This document shows, one piece after another, positions 10,766 through 22,328 of a stretch of DNA of 64,000 nucleotides. This DNA is from Poa pratensis (lineage: Eukaryota > Streptophyta > Magnoliopsida > Poales > Poaceae): positions 136,118,542 through 136,182,541 of the forward strand of contig CAMZMU010000041.1 of the NCBI GenBank assembly GCA_947311845.1. Direction: 5' to 3'. Each line of letters opens with the position of its first letter. Position 1 is the first letter of the stretch. The notes beneath the pieces are model-generated. The model worked only from the letters and a program-made list of their open reading frames with translations. It made no database searches and was not told the DNA's origin. The translations under genes and the position numbers were made by a program.

Positions 10766-12447
10766 TAGTTGTCCTTCACCTTGACAATGCCAATGCGATG
10801 GCGTAGCTCCTGGAACCGCACACGGCCAAGTGCCTTCGTCATGATGTCAGACAGCTGCTCCTCAGTGCGGACGGATTGAATGTCGATGTCTCCCTTGTCC
10901 ACGCACTGACGGATGAAGTGATAGCGGGTCTCGATGTGCTTGCTTCGGTCGTGGAAGACCGGGTTCTTCGTCAGCGCAATCGCTGATTTGTTGTCGACGC
11001 GCAGCTCCGTGATGCCGCCGCCGTGCTCCATTAGCTCCCCATGAAGCCGCTTGAGCCACACTCCCTGGCATGCTGCGGCTATGGCGGCGACGTACTCTGC
11101 CTCGCAAGACGAGAGCACGACGATCTTCTGCTTTGTCGATTGCCAGGTGACAGGACACTGTCCAAAGAAGAACAGCACCCCACTTGTACTCTTCCGATCA
11201 TCGACGTCGCCAGCCATGTCCGCGTCGCTGTACCCGACGAGCTTGGCCTCCTGTTCCTGGCGTGCATAGCAGCACCCAAGTTTTCGCGTCCCAGCTACAT
11301 AGCGCAGCAGGTGCTTCACAACACTCCAGTGCTCGCTTGTTGGCGCCTCCATGAACCTGCTCAGGTAGCCGACCGCAAAACAGATGTCAGGGCGCGTGTG
11401 GACGAGGTAGCGTAGGCCTCCGATGATGCTGCGGTAGTCCGCGATGTCGACGGCCGCACCGCTCCCTTTCTTGCTCAGCTTCAATCGAGACACCATGGGC
11501 ACGGCCGCGGCATTGCAGCCAGCCATCCCCATCTTGTCGATCAGCTTGTCTGCATAAGCCGCTTGTCCGAGCAAGATTCGACCAGGGCGCTGCACCACCT
11601 CGATCCCATGATAGTAGCTCAGCAGGCCCAAGTTGCTCATCTTGAACAGACCCATCATCTCCTTCTTGAACTCACCGATTGCTGCAGTAGATGTACCGGT
11701 GATGATGAGGTCGTCGACATAGCCGCCGAGGAGGAGCCACGCGCCGTCCTTGGTGCGCGCGTACACAGCGTGCTCCGATGGGCACTGCACGAAGCCGAGA
11801 GCGGCAAGGCTGCTGTCCAGTTTCGCGTTCCATGCCCGCGGAGCCTGCCGTAGCCCGTAGAGCGCCTTGCGCAGCCGCAGCACCTTCCCTTCTTCGCCGA
11901 GCTTGGCAAAGCCCGGCGGCTGCTCGACGTAGACCTCCTCCTCGAGATCGCCATTCAGAAACGCCGATTTGACGTCGAGGTGATGCACCTCCCACTTCTC
12001 TTGCGCGGCAATGGCCAGGAGCAGCCGCACTGAATCGAGTCGAGCGACAGGTGCGAACACCTCCTCGAAATCGACTCCGGCGCGCTGCACGTAGCCTTTC
12101 ACGACGAGCCGTGCCTTGTGCTTGACGACGGCGCCCTGTTCGTCGCGCTTGACCTTGTACACCCACTTCAGTCCAATGGACTTGTGGGCGCGCGGGAGGT
12201 TGACAAGCTCGCATGTCGCGTTCTCCTCGATCGACGCCATCTCGTCGAGCATTGCCCTGCGCCAGCAAGCTTGCTTCTGCGCCTCCTTCACGCTTGCCGG
12301 CTCCTCTGCAGATGTGAGCAGCAGCTCTTCTTCCCCTTCCATGGCAAGGACGTAATCCTCCAGGAGAGTGTTGGGCTGCCTGATGTCGTCCCTGGCGCGC
12401 GTGATCATCAGGTGCATGACCGGCGGAGGTGATGCAGATGTAGACAC
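10765..12447 (-). CDS. Copia reverse transcriptase and RNase H
   Basis: A 560-residue open frame. RT landmarks in order are GLKWVYKVKRD, HKARLVVKGY, FAPVARLDSVR, DVKSAFLNGDLEEEVY, LYGLRQAPRAWN and the catalytic YVDDLIITG. RNase H follows: GYSDADMAGDVDDRKSTSG (first catalytic Asp), SSCEAEYVA (Glu) and VDNKSAIAL (Asp). It copies element RNA into DNA and degrades the RNA strand. It was once part of one gag-pol polyprotein; a frameshift near 12500 now separates it from the integrase. The frame itself is intact. Confidence 0.95.
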   Translation of the reverse strand: MSTSASPPPVMHLMITRARDDIRQPNTLLEDYVLAMEGEEELLLTSAEEPASVKEAQKQACWRRAMLDEMASIEENATCELVNLPRAHKSIGLKWVYKVKRDEQGAVVKHKARLVVKGYVQRAGVDFEEVFAPVARLDSVRLLLAIAAQEKWEVHHLDVKSAFLNGDLEEEVYVEQPPGFAKLGEEGKVLRLRKALYGLRQAPRAWNAKLDSSLAALGFVQCPSEHAVYARTKDGAWLLLGGYVDDLIITGTSTAAIGEFKKEMMGLFKMSNLGLLSYYHGIEVVQRPGRILLGQAAYADKLIDKMGMAGCNAAAVPMVSRLKLSKKGSGAAVDIADYRSIIGGLRYLVHTRPDICFAVGYLSRFMEAPTSEHWSVVKHLLRYVAGTRKLGCCYARQEQEAKLVGYSDADMAGDVDDRKSTSGVLFFFGQCPVTWQSTKQKIVVLSSCEAEYVAAIAAACQGVWLKRLHGELMEHGGGITELRVDNKSAIALTKNPVFHDRSKHIETRYHFIRQCVDKGDIDIQSVRTEEQLSDIMTKALGRVRFQELRHRIGIVKVKDN

Positions 12448-13488
12448 GCTCGTAGTCCCTGCAGAAGTACTTGGCGACGTGGACGCAGGTGTGGCAGGTG
12501 CAGGTGTTGCAGATTCAGGCGTTGCAGTTCAGGTTCAGACTCTGCAGGTTCAGGCGTGGCAGAGCTTGTGCGCGGCGCTGGCATCGCCGTGTACTCCACC
12601 ACGAAGCTCCCCCCTTGGGCTGCGGCCTCCTTGTCCGCGTCGCTGCTCCAGTCCCAGCTTGCCGCCTCGTCGAACACCACGTCACGCGTGACATGGACGC
12701 GCCGTGTGCTGGGGTTGTAGACCATGTATGCCTTCGTGCCAGGCTCGTACCCGATGAACACCATCGGAGTGCTCCTGTCGTCCAGCTTGCGCAGGCATGG
12801 CCGCGCGGACTTGATGTGGGCGACGCACCCGAAGACGCGCAGGTGCTCGATGGAGGGCTTCCTCCCGTACCACACCTCGTGTGGCGTCTTGCCGTCGACG
12901 CTGCGTGTGTAGGCACGGTTCAACACGTAGACCGCCGTGGTCACGGCTTCCCCCCAAAACCAGTTTGGCATGCCTTTGGCCTTCATCATGCACCTCGCCA
13001 TGCCCACCACCGTCTGATTGCGACGCTCGACAACGCCGTTTTGCTGTGGCGAGTACGGCGCCGTCAGGTGGCGTATGACACCCGTGTCGGCGAAGTGCGC
13101 GGCGAGCTCGTTGGACGTGAACTCCCCGCCACGATCAGTGCGCAGCGTACGCAGCGGGCGACGCGCCTCCGTCTGCGCCTCGGCTTGGAAGCGCTTGAGT
13201 GACGTCCCTGCTTCGTCCTTTGCCGTGAGCAGCACAAGCCACATGTACCGGCTGCAGTCGTCGACGAGCAGCAGGAAGTAGCGGCGTCCGCCCGCGTCGG
13301 AGACGTGATCGCGCCGCAGAGATCCGCGTGGACCAGTTCGAGCGGCTCCTCTGCTCTGAACTTGGCCTGCTGCGGGAACGGCGTGCGGCGCTGCTTCCCT
13401 GCGAGGCACGCCTCGCACAGTTCACCGGTGACCTCGATGCTGGGGAGGCCACGGACCATGCCGCCGCGCGCCATCTGCTGGAGAGCCT
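12408..13488 (-). pseudogene. Copia integrase, C-terminal part
   Basis: Contains CEACLAGKQRRTPFP (the Cys pair of the HHCC zinc motif), a frameshift near 13300, then the catalytic core: LVDDCSRYMW (first Asp), RTDRGGEFTS (second Asp) and YSPQQNGVVERRNQT (Glu), followed by the GKTPHEVWYGRKP and RVFGC region. The His pair of the same zinc motif (WHARYGHLHFEA) lies on the far side of the gypsy insertion at 23837-23890. Joining across one copy of AGCCT restores the reading frame. Confidence 0.9.
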
Positions 13489-14999
13489 TGATGACCCACA
13501 AGTATAGGGGGTGTATCGTAGTACTTTCGATAAATAAGAGTGTCGAACCCAACGAGGAGCAGAAGGTGCTGACAAGGAGTTTCGGTAAAGGTTTCACTGT
13601 AAATGCTAGCAGACAAGTTTTTAGGGGTTTTTGATATAGCAGGTAAATAAAATGCGAGTAAGTAAAAGACAGTAATAATAATTGCAGCAAGTGGCCCAAT
13701 CCTTTTTAGAGCAAAGGACAAGCCGGTTGGTTTACTTATGATGACAAAATGTTCTTGAGGACACACGGGATTCTAGTCAAGTGCTTTCGCTTCACATAGT
13801 TGATTAATCTTTATTGTTTTGATAAGTGTTGTGTGGGTGAACCTATGCTAATGCACCGCCCTTACTTGGACTAATACATACTTGTGATTATACCTCTTGC
13901 AAGCATCCGCAGTTACAAGAAAGTAATTAAGATAAATCTAACCACAGCCTTAAACTCTGAGATCCTACGCTCCCTTGTGCACCGGTATACTAACGGGGGT
14001 TTAGGTTTCTGTCACTCCGGCAACCCCACAATTAGCAACCAAATACACAATGCACTCCTCTAGGCCCATAAAGGTGAAGTGTCATGTAGTCGACGTTCAC
14101 ACGACACCACTAGAAGAATAGCACCACAACTTAAATATCAAACCATTAAATATTACTCAACATAATTCCACTACTAACAGCGTGACTTCTCCCATGTCCT
14201 CAAGAACTAAACGAACTACTCACGAGACATCATATGGATCATGATCAGAGGTGATATAATGATGGATAACGATCTGAACATATACTTTAATTCACCGATA
14301 AAACTCAATAGCATCAACCACAAGGAGTAATTAACACCGGGAGAGTTTCCCCTATGAACTAAACAAAGTATAGCCCTAGATGTTACAGCGGAACGAGATG
14401 GTGCAGCGGTGATGGTGGTGATGGCGGTGGAGATGATGATGATGATGATCCCGATGAAGTCCAGCGCGATGACGATGAGGATGGCGATGATCTCCCCCTC
14501 CGGGAAGGAATTTCCCCGGCAGATTTCTCCCTGCCGGAGAGCTTTTCTCTCTCTGTGGTTTCCGCCTCGTGGAGGCGGCGGAATATTTTCTCACGGACTC
14601 CCCGTGTCTTAGGGTTTCTGGGGGATGAAGTACGCGAAGGGGGAGCGCCTGAGGTGGGCCAGGGGCACCACACCTGGCCAGGGCGCGGCCAAGGTGGGCC
14701 CCGCGCCCAGGGGTGGTGTGGGCCCCTCCTGGCCCATCTCAGCCTCCCCTTTTGGCTTAGTCCATCTTCTGATAAAATAGGAACATCTGTCTTCTCGGAA
14801 ATATTTTTAGTGCTCCAGAAATATAGTGCCTTGACGTTGCTTTTTCCAGCTGAAATCTGACTCCGGCAGTTAATTATCCAATGATCATCAAACATGCAAA
14901 ATAAGACAAAATAACATAAGTAACTCCTCTTAATATGAAATATATCATTGAATAACAGTAAATTATGCTATAAAATAGTGATGCAAAATGGACGTATCA
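13489..14999 (-). repeat. Gypsy 3' LTR
   Basis: 1511 bp, nearly identical to 22329-23836. It contains a (GAT)n stretch near 14430-14450. The open frames inside it (about 14376-14895) recur in the other LTR and are not genes. Confidence 0.96.
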
Positions 15000-15013
15000 A
15001 CCCCCCCAAGCTT
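15000..15013 (-). other. Gypsy polypurine tract
   Basis: On the minus strand AAGCTTGGGGGGGTTGATAC runs straight into the 3' LTR start, the expected position of the plus-strand primer. Confidence 0.8.
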
Positions 15014-16662
15014 AGACCTCGCTTGTCCCCAAGCGAAAGCTGAGCTCAGTAAACTAGAACAAAAGTTTATGGAGTGAAGCGTCGATAATAAAGAATACGG
15101 ACAAGAAGCATCAGTAATTACTAAACAACACACTCATTTTAAACAGCAACTACTCTTCATATAACCTAACTTGAACATGAGTAGTGAAACAACCACAATA
15201 AAAATACACGAAGGAAATTATAGATTAGTAATGGCACACTTCATTCTTGGTCATAGAACAATAAGCAATCAATACTTATCTTTCGAAAGGAGTCTTTATA
15301 TTAGAGCTTATATTGCAGAATTTCCACACTCAATTATCACACCTTCTTTACAGTCATTGATAACTTGCAAAGCTATATTCTTAGAGGCAAAAGTATTTGT
15401 GCTAAGACAAGAAAGGATAAAGAACATGATTGACAATATTAATGATATATATGGTTGAATCACAACAACTCAAATGCTTGCTCAAGAAGAAGGAAATAGG
15501 TGTACTGACTCAACATGAAAAGTAAAAGAAAGGCCCTTCGCAGAGGGAAGCAGGGATTAAGTCATGTGCTAGAGCTTTTAAGTTTTTGAAATCATATAGA
15601 GAGCAAAAATTAAGTTTTGAGAGGTGTTTGTTAATTGTCAACGAATGGTAGCGGGTGAAAACAGTATTCTCCCTGTCAAACAGACTTTTAAGAGCGGCTC
15701 CCATGAAGGACGTTATTTCTACCAGCAAGGCAGATCATCCCTCTTTCTCTTTGGTTTACACACATTCAGTATTTCACTGTTTGTCATTGCTTACTGATAA
15801 TCAGGGCAAAAGTGTGAAGAGAATTAAGGTTAAAGTTGTAATTAATTGGGACTGGGCATCCCGTTGCCAGCTCTTTTTGCAAGTTATTGGATAAGCGGAT
15901 GTATATGCCACTAGTCCAGGTGTAAAGTCTGTTTGACAAGTAGAATAAAGGATAACCACACTACTTCCTCATGAGCTAGTAAACATTGACACAAAAGGGA
16001 ATAATAACATTTTGAATAATTTAAAGGTAGCACATGAAAAATTTACTTGGAGTGGCAAAGAAATACCACATATAGGAAGTTATGGTGGACACAAATGGCA
16101 TGGGTTTGGTTCAAGGATTTGGATGCACGAGAAGCATTCCCTCTCAGTACGGTGGTTAAGGCTAGCAAGGTCATGTAGCAAGCATAAAAGTTGGGGGATA
16201 CACACAAATATATATATAATAGAAGCAACCATGCTATCTTCCCTGTAAGCACAAATGTTTTAACTCAAAGAATACTAATCTTATTGGCTAGCAAGAAAGA
16301 AAGATAAAGGGATAATATTTTTGCATGTAATTCCCTCCTTCTACTTAAGTTTTCATGGTATTGCTACTAATGACCAATACTAAGTTTGCCACAACTAATA
16401 TAATTTACTTAATGTACCCAAAAGTGGCGTCAATACTAATGGCAAGATCAGCACATAAAGAAGATTGCAGGCTAAAATAAAATGTACCGAAAGTAAAGGT
16501 GGAACTTCTCATTAATATTCTGAACAAAGACACACTCAAACCAACGGATACATGGATAACTAAAGGATTGACACTCCACATCGCAAACCATCTTATAAGA
16601 TAACTTCTCTACTCATGATATGACCACGAAATTATAAAAACGAAAGGATAAAGATGATACTG
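15014..16662 (-). other. Gypsy 3' non-coding spacer
   Basis: About 1.65 kb of AT-rich DNA between the extra ORF and the polypurine tract. Only short open frames are present and none has a recognisable domain. Long spacers here are usual in Athila-like elements. Confidence 0.7.
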
Positions 16663-16700
16663 GGCACTCCCCCAAGCTTGGAACAAGCCAAGGGAGTGCC
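16663..16700 (-). other. Hairpin with a second polypurine-like motif
   Basis: An inverted repeat GGCACTCCC...GGGAGTGCC brackets an AAGCTTGGGGGAG motif on the minus strand, which repeats the AAGCTTGGGGG of the real polypurine tract at 15000-15013. It lies just after the stop of the extra ORF. Confidence 0.5.
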
Positions 16701-16716
16701 ATTACCCCTTGACGAT

Positions 16717-17199
16717 TTAGGCTTGATCTCTTGGTGGCGACGGTGGTACTACGGCAATCGGGGTTAGGAAACGTTCGAGCATCCGGCGGAGCCTGTTATT
16801 CTCATCTTGAAGTATTTCCACCTCAGCTCTCAGGATACGAAATTGGTCACAAAACTCGTTCGTGGTTCGGAGAGCTTCAGCAGCTGCAGGGGAAAACCGC
16901 AAATCTGGAATTGGTGGGGTGACTCCCTGCACATTATGAGAAAAAGCACGTTGAGGATTAATTGATCCCACAAAGGTGGAGTTGCTCGGCCTTGATTCTC
17001 CTTGTTGGCGAGGCTGGCCAGCTTGCACCTCCTCTCTGATGCTTCGATCCATGTCAGCTCTCCTAGCAGCAATCTCCTCCTCCGTCGCCCAACCGACGAA
17101 GGTTCCCTCTTCCACATCGCGTTCGAGTTCACGTCGGCGCCTTGCTGCATACTTCTCACCGCACTCCTCGCGACGCCATGTAGGGACTTGAAATTCCTG
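16717..17199 (-). CDS. Extra ORF downstream of integrase, possibly spliced
   Basis: Open from a likely 3' splice site (CTGTTCTGACAG, ending at 17200) to the stop near 16717, about 160 residues. The first part is highly charged (WRREECGEKYAARRRREL), followed by EEGTFVGWATEEEIAARRAD and a C-terminal stretch with coiled-coil character (FRILRAEVEILQDENNRLRR). The first internal Met-initiated frame covers 16717-17115. Athila-group elements often carry an additional ORF here, sometimes called env-like; no membrane segment is visible, so I do not claim an envelope. Its function is unknown, and splicing is inferred only from the acceptor sequence. Confidence 0.6.
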   Translation of the reverse strand, partial: QEFQVPTWRREECGEKYAARRRRELERDVEEGTFVGWATEEEIAARRADMDRSIREEVQAGQPRQQGESRPSNSTFVGSINPQRAFSHNVQGVTPPIPDLRFSPAAAEALRTTNEFCDQFRILRAEVEILQDENNRLRRMLERFLTPIAVVPPSPPRDQA

Positions 17200-17506
17200 T
17201 CAGAACAGCTTGAAAACGAAACACGGCGAAAACACGATATACGGACCTCGGAGATCCGGGTGATTATATAGCAAAAAGTTTTACGCAAAAGGAAGGTACA
17301 GGACGAAACGGGGTCGGAGACGGGCTCCGAGGTGCCCACACGCACCCACGGCGCGGCCAGGGTGGGGCCCGCGCCCAGGGGTGGTGTGGTGCCCTCGGGC
17401 ACCGTTTCCTACCCTTTTCCGACTCATAATTTTCCATATTATGTAAAAACAATAAATATTTAGGTTGAAAAGTAAATCGCGAACTTTTTCTTACCGAAAC
17501 TGTTAC

Positions 17507-19018
17507 CTATTCCAAATCAGCTTTTGCAGTTGTCTGAATTTGACTTTTTATAAAATCCTCTGGAGTTACCACTTTGATAAGATCAACATCTTCATTATAA
17601 GAATCTCCAGAAATGTAATGCTTGAGTCTTTGACCATTAACCACTTGTGGTCTGTCCCCATCTAGTGAATTGATTTTAATCGCACCTGAGCGATAGACCT
17701 CCTCAATGATATAAGGTCCTTCCCATTTTGAAAGTAATTTTCCTGCAAAAAATCTGAGACGAGACCTATACAATAAAACTTTTTCACCTACGTTAAATTC
17801 TCTCTTAAGAATTCTTCTATCATGCCATTGCTTAACTTTCTCTTTAAAGAGCCTAGCATTTTCATAAGCTGCATTTCTCCATTCATCTAAAGAATTCAAA
17901 TTAAGCAATCTCTTTTTACCGGCAAGTTTAAAGTCTCTATTAAGTTCTTTCACCGCCCAATAGGCTTTATGTTCTAATTCTAAAGGCAAATGACAAGCTT
18001 TTCCATAAACCATTTTGTAAGGAGACATTCCCATAGGATTTTTATAAGCAGTTCTATAAGCCCACAAAGCATCGTTAAGCTTTTTAGACCAATTTTTTCT
18101 AGATTTATTAACAGTCTTTTGCAAAATAGACTTAATCTCTCTATTTGACAATTCTACTTGACCACTTGTTTGGGATGATATGGTGAAGCAATTCTATGAT
18201 TAACATCATACTTAGCTAAGTTTTTCTAAAAGCACCATGAATAAAATGAGAACCCCATCAGTCATGAGATATCTAGGCACACCAAACCTAGGGAAGATAA
18301 TATCTTTAAGCATTTTTAATGATGTCTCACCATCAGCACTAGAAGTTGGTATAGCTTCTACCCATTTAGTAACATAATCAACAGCAACAAGTATGTGAGT
18401 ATAACCATTTGAGGAAGGAAAAGGACCCATAAAGTCAAATCCCCAACAGTCGAAAGGTTCAATAACAAGAGAATAATTCATAGGCATTTCATTACGTCTA
18501 CTAATGTTACCTACTCTTTGACATTCATCACATGATAAAACAAATTTTCTAGCATCTCTAAAAAGGGTAGGCCAATAAAAACCTGATTGTAGAACCTTTT
18601 GCGCAGTTCTATCTCCAGCGTGATGTCCTCCATAAGCACTTCCATGGCATTTGCTCAATATTTCTTTCTGTTCATACTCAGGAACACATCTTCGCATAAT
18701 GCCATCTACTCCTTCTTTATACAAATGTGGGTCATCCCAAAAATAATGCCTCAAATCATAAAAGAACTTTCTTCTTTGCTGAGCTGTAAAGGTCGGAGGC
18801 AAATACTTGGCAACAATAAAATTAGCATAATCAGCATACCAAGGACTTTCGCGTGAGCTTACCTTTATCGCAGCCAATTGTTCATTTGGAAAACTATCAT
18901 TAACAGGTATAGGATCATCTGAAATGTTTTCTAATCTAGACAAATTATCAGCAACAGGATTTTCAGCACCTTTCCTATCTACGATATGTAAATCAAATTC
19001 TTGCAGTAAAGTACCCAT
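17507..19018 (-). pseudogene. Gypsy integrase, one frameshift
   Basis: Two frames: 18212-19018 and 17507-18151. The first carries the end of RNase H ([20 protein letters not shown]), the zinc-binding HHCC region (HGSAYGGHHAGDRTAQKVLQ, CDECQR) and the first catalytic Asp (WGFDFMGPF) and second Asp (YLMTDG). The second starts just after the catalytic Glu region (QVELSNREIK is read at about 18140-18165) and runs through LWAYRTAYKNPMGMSPY to a basic C-terminal domain (KWEGPYIIEEVYRSGAIK). A frameshift near 18230 separates them. Confidence 0.9.
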
Positions 19019-19514
19019 CTTATTAACCTAGGCTTAGCATCTTTCTTTTCCATAAGGTATCTAATAGCAGCATGATCAGTGTGAATAGTAACTTTTGAAT
19101 CAACAATATAAGGTCTAAATTTATCACAAGCAAAAACAACTGCTAAAAATTCCTTTTCAGTAGTAGCATAATTCTTTTGAGCGGCATCAAGTGTTTTACT
19201 AGCATAATGAATAACATTTAACTTCTTGTCTACCCGCTGTCCAAGAACAGCTCCTACAGCAAAATCACTAGCATCACACATTATTTCAAAAGGTAAAGTC
19301 CAATCAGGAGGTTGAACAACAGGAGCTGTGATTAAAGCTTTTTTAGAGTTTCAAAAGCTTCCTTGCAATCATCATCAAAAACAAAAGGTACATCTTTTTG
19401 AAGAAGATTAGTGAGGGGTTTTGAAATTTTAGAGAAATCTTTAATAAACCTCCTATAAAAACCGGCATGACCGAGAATACTACGGATACCTTTCACATCC
19501 CTTGGACAGGGCAT
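18979..19514 (-). pseudogene. Gypsy RNase H domain, broken
   Basis: Two short frames, 19332-19514 (IRSILGHAGFYRRFIKDFSK, the RT thumb) and 18979-19281 ([15 protein letters not shown] with the first catalytic Asp, then [12 protein letters not shown] with the Glu and [10 protein letters not shown] with the Asp). The catalytic residues survive but the frames are shifted relative to each other. Confidence 0.88.
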
Positions 19515-20895
19515 TTTCTCGATTGCTTCAACTTAGCTCTGTCCACTTCAATACCTCTTTCAGAAATTTTGTGCCCTAGGACAATTCCTTCATTAACCAT
19601 GAAATGACATTTCTCCCAATTAAGAACAAGATTTGTCTCCTCACATCTCTGCAAAACTTTATCAAGATTGTGCAAGCAATTATCAAAGGAAGTTCCGTAG
19701 ACGGAAAAATCGTCCATGAATACTTCCACAATTTCTTCACAAAAACCATGAAAAATAGCAGACATGCATCTTTGGAACGTAGCAGGAGCATTACACAAAC
19801 CAAAAGGCATACGTCTATAAGCATAAGTTCCATAAGGACAAGTAAAAGTGTTTTCTCTTGATCTTGTGCTTTAACAGCAATTTGTGAGAATCCAGAATAA
19901 CCATCAAGGAAACAAAAATGGGTTTTCTTAGACAACCTTTCTAACATTTGATCAATAAAAGGCAAAGGATAATGATCTTTCTTAGTTACTTTATTGACCT
20001 TTCTAAAATCAATGCACATCCTATATCCCACTACTACTCTTTGAGGAATAAGTTCATCATTTTCATTTGGTACAACAGTAACTCCTCCTTTCTTAGGGAC
20101 ACAATGCACAGGACTTACCCATCTACTATCAGCAATAGGATAAATTATACCAGCATCAAGAAGTTTTAATACCTCATTTCTTACCACTTCTTTCATCTTA
20201 GGGATCAAGCGACGCTGATGCTCAACAACAGGTTTTGCATCGGGTTCAATGTTGATGGCATGTTGACATATAGTAGGAGAAATCCCCTTTAAATCATCCA
20301 AAGTGTATCCCATAGCTCCTCGATGTTTCTTTAGTACTTCTAATAACCTTGCTTCTTCATTACCTGAAAGTTTAGAACTAATAATAGCAGGATATACTTT
20401 CCTTTCATCAAGATAAACATACTTAAGATTATCAGGTAACGGTTTTAAATCGAAGACAGGATCTTCCTTAGGAGGCGCTGAGGTACCCAAATCTTCCACA
20501 GGCAAATTATGCTTAAGTATTGGTGGTTGACGAAGAAAGGCATTGTCAATCTCATTCCTCTCCTCCATAAATACTTCACTTTCGTGTTCCTCCATGAATT
20601 GCTGCAAGGCATTGTTAGGAGCAACAGCAATAGAAGCAAGTTGTTCAACTTGAAAATTCTCATTAGGTAATTCAGTTTCATAAAGTTGTTTACCAAACTT
20701 AGAGAAATTAAACTCATAAGATTCTCCATTAAATTTAGTGTAAATTTTCTCTTTCTTACAATCTATAATGGCACCACATGTATTCAAGAAAGGCCTACCA
20801 AAAATAATGGGACACGCTTTACTAGCAACAGAACCAAGTACTAGAAAATCAGCAGGGTATTTAGTCTTACCACATAAAACTTCAACATCTCTCAC
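19493..20895 (-). pseudogene. Gypsy protease end and reverse transcriptase, one frameshift
   Basis: 20895-19840 reads the end of the protease region (ACPIIFGRPFLNTCGAIIDC) and the start of RT (HQRRLIPKMKEVVRNEVLKL, YRMCIDFRKVNKVTKKDHYP, FCFLDGYSGFSQI). After a frameshift near 19840, 19810-19493 reads MPFGLCNAPATFQRCM and the catalytic FMDDFSVYG. All main RT blocks are present, so the element was functional shortly before or at insertion. Confidence 0.92.
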
Positions 20896-21077
20896 AATAC
20901 CAATTGGGAGATAGTTTCTCTATTAGCAAGCTGAATAACCACATCAATCTCCTCAAGTTCGCAAGGACCAATTTCATGCATAATTTCTTTATAAAGATCA
21001 AAAGGAATAGCGCTAGAACTTGCACCAATATCACATAAACCATAATAGCAATGTTCTCCTATTTTGACTGAAAGCAC
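20892..21077 (-). pseudogene. Gypsy aspartic protease
   Basis: Carries YGLCDIGASSSAIPFDLY, the retroviral-type aspartic protease motif (D-[IT]-G-A). It is separated from gag by a frameshift near 21090 and from the downstream frame by one near 20895. The family cleaves the element polyprotein. Confidence 0.85.
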
Positions 21078-22213
21078 AGGAACACTTGTTTTCCTAGCTC
21101 TACGGGATGTGAAACAATATTAGAGGCATCTTCACAAAAGATAATATGTCCTCCTTCTACATTTTCAGTTACCAAATCCTTTACTATTGCTATTGTGGGT
21201 TCTACCGCTATTTGTTCAGCAGGTTCTAAAGCTTTCTTTGCACTTTTATTAACCACACTAGCTATGATAGAATGTTCCCTAATTTTAACAGGAAAAGGTG
21301 GTTTCTCAATATAAGGTTCTGGCAAGATACGATCAACTGTATGAACTTCAATGTTTTTAATATTGGCAGAATTAGTATTATCTTTGTAAGGCAAATGATA
21401 CTTATTGCAACTTTCTTTAGGAACATCAAGATAAGAGGCAAAAGCCTTGTAACAGTTTGCAATAACTTGAGAATCAAGACCATACATATCATAGAGATTA
21501 CGAAAATTATCAGTATTCATAAAAGTTTTAATGCATTCGTAATCATGCTTTATACCTGATTCTCTACCTTTGTCGTTCTCCCATCCTTCAGTATTTTCCT
21601 CAATCCGATCAAGAAGGTCCCATTTAACTTCCTCTTTATTACGCGTAAATGATCCAGCACAAGAGGTATCCAATAGAGTTTTATCTTGAAGAGAAAGCCT
21701 TGCATAGAAGTTATCAATAACAACATTACCAGGAAGCTCATGAATGGGGCATTTGAGCATTAATGATTTCAATCTCCCCCACGCTTGGGCAATACTTTCT
21801 CCATCATGAGGCCAAAAATTATATATATGATTCCGATCTTGATGAATTTCACTAGGAGGATAAAATTTAGAATAAAAGAGAGGCACAATCTCCTCCCAGC
21901 CAATAGAACGCCCATTTTTCAGCATCCTATACCATTTTGCAGCTTTACCAGTCAACGATATAGAAAACAATTTCTTCTTGACCTCTTCCATTGAAATACC
22001 TGCACACTTGAACAACTCGCATAATTCATGAATAAATAGCAAATGATCCCCAGGAGGGACAGTTCCATCTCCTGCATAGCGGTTATTCGTAACTCGTTCA
22101 ACAATTTTCATAGGTATTTTAAATGGAATTACTTGATCAGGTGGTTCCTCTTCTACTACCTTAGCAGTGGTAGTAGTATTTCCAAACAGGGATTCAAATG
22201 GAGATCTCTCCAT
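21059..22213 (-). CDS. Gypsy gag
   Basis: The likely start is the ATG at 22211-22213 (MERSPFESLFGNTTTTAKVV), about 100 bp after the primer site; an upstream Met in the same frame lies inside the LTR and is less likely. The retrotransposon gag core is visible (LFSISLTGKAAKWYRML, WEEIVPLFYSKFYPPSEIHQ, ESIAQAWGRLKSLMLKCPIH). About 384 residues. The protein forms the virus-like particle. The last residues (LGKQVFLCFQSK) result from the frameshift into protease. Confidence 0.88.
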   Translation of the reverse strand: MERSPFESLFGNTTTTAKVVEEEPPDQVIPFKIPMKIVERVTNNRYAGDGTVPPGDHLLFIHELCELFKCAGISMEEVKKKLFSISLTGKAAKWYRMLKNGRSIGWEEIVPLFYSKFYPPSEIHQDRNHIYNFWPHDGESIAQAWGRLKSLMLKCPIHELPGNVVIDNFYARLSLQDKTLLDTSCAGSFTRNKEEVKWDLLDRIEENTEGWENDKGRESGIKHDYECIKTFMNTDNFRNLYDMYGLDSQVIANCYKAFASYLDVPKESCNKYHLPYKDNTNSANIKNIEVHTVDRILPEPYIEKPPFPVKIREHSIIASVVNKSAKKALEPAEQIAVEPTIAIVKDLVTENVEGGHIIFCEDASNIVSHPVELGKQVFLCFQSK

Positions 22214-22301
22214 GATAAAATAAAGTAGCAAGCAGAAATAAAAATAGCACCTACAGTAAAAGTTTCCCTTACCAATTCCACTTACCAATAGCGCTTCACT
22301 C

Positions 22302-22318
22302 CCCGGCAACGGCGCCAG
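22302..22318 (-). other. Gypsy primer-binding site (tRNA-Asp)
   Basis: The plus strand reads CCCCGGCAACGGCGCCA, which is the 3' end of plant tRNA-Asp, so the minus strand can pair with that tRNA. It lies about 10 bp from the 5' LTR. Confidence 0.88.
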
Positions 22319-22328
22319 AAAATAGTCT

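Noticed and set aside
14376..14895. Open frames rich in His and Ser
   Set aside because: They recur at 23213-23732 because both are the same LTR; (GAT)n and C-rich DNA explain them.
16012..16252. Small open frames on both strands
   Set aside because: They fall in the gypsy 3' spacer, overlap each other and show no domain.
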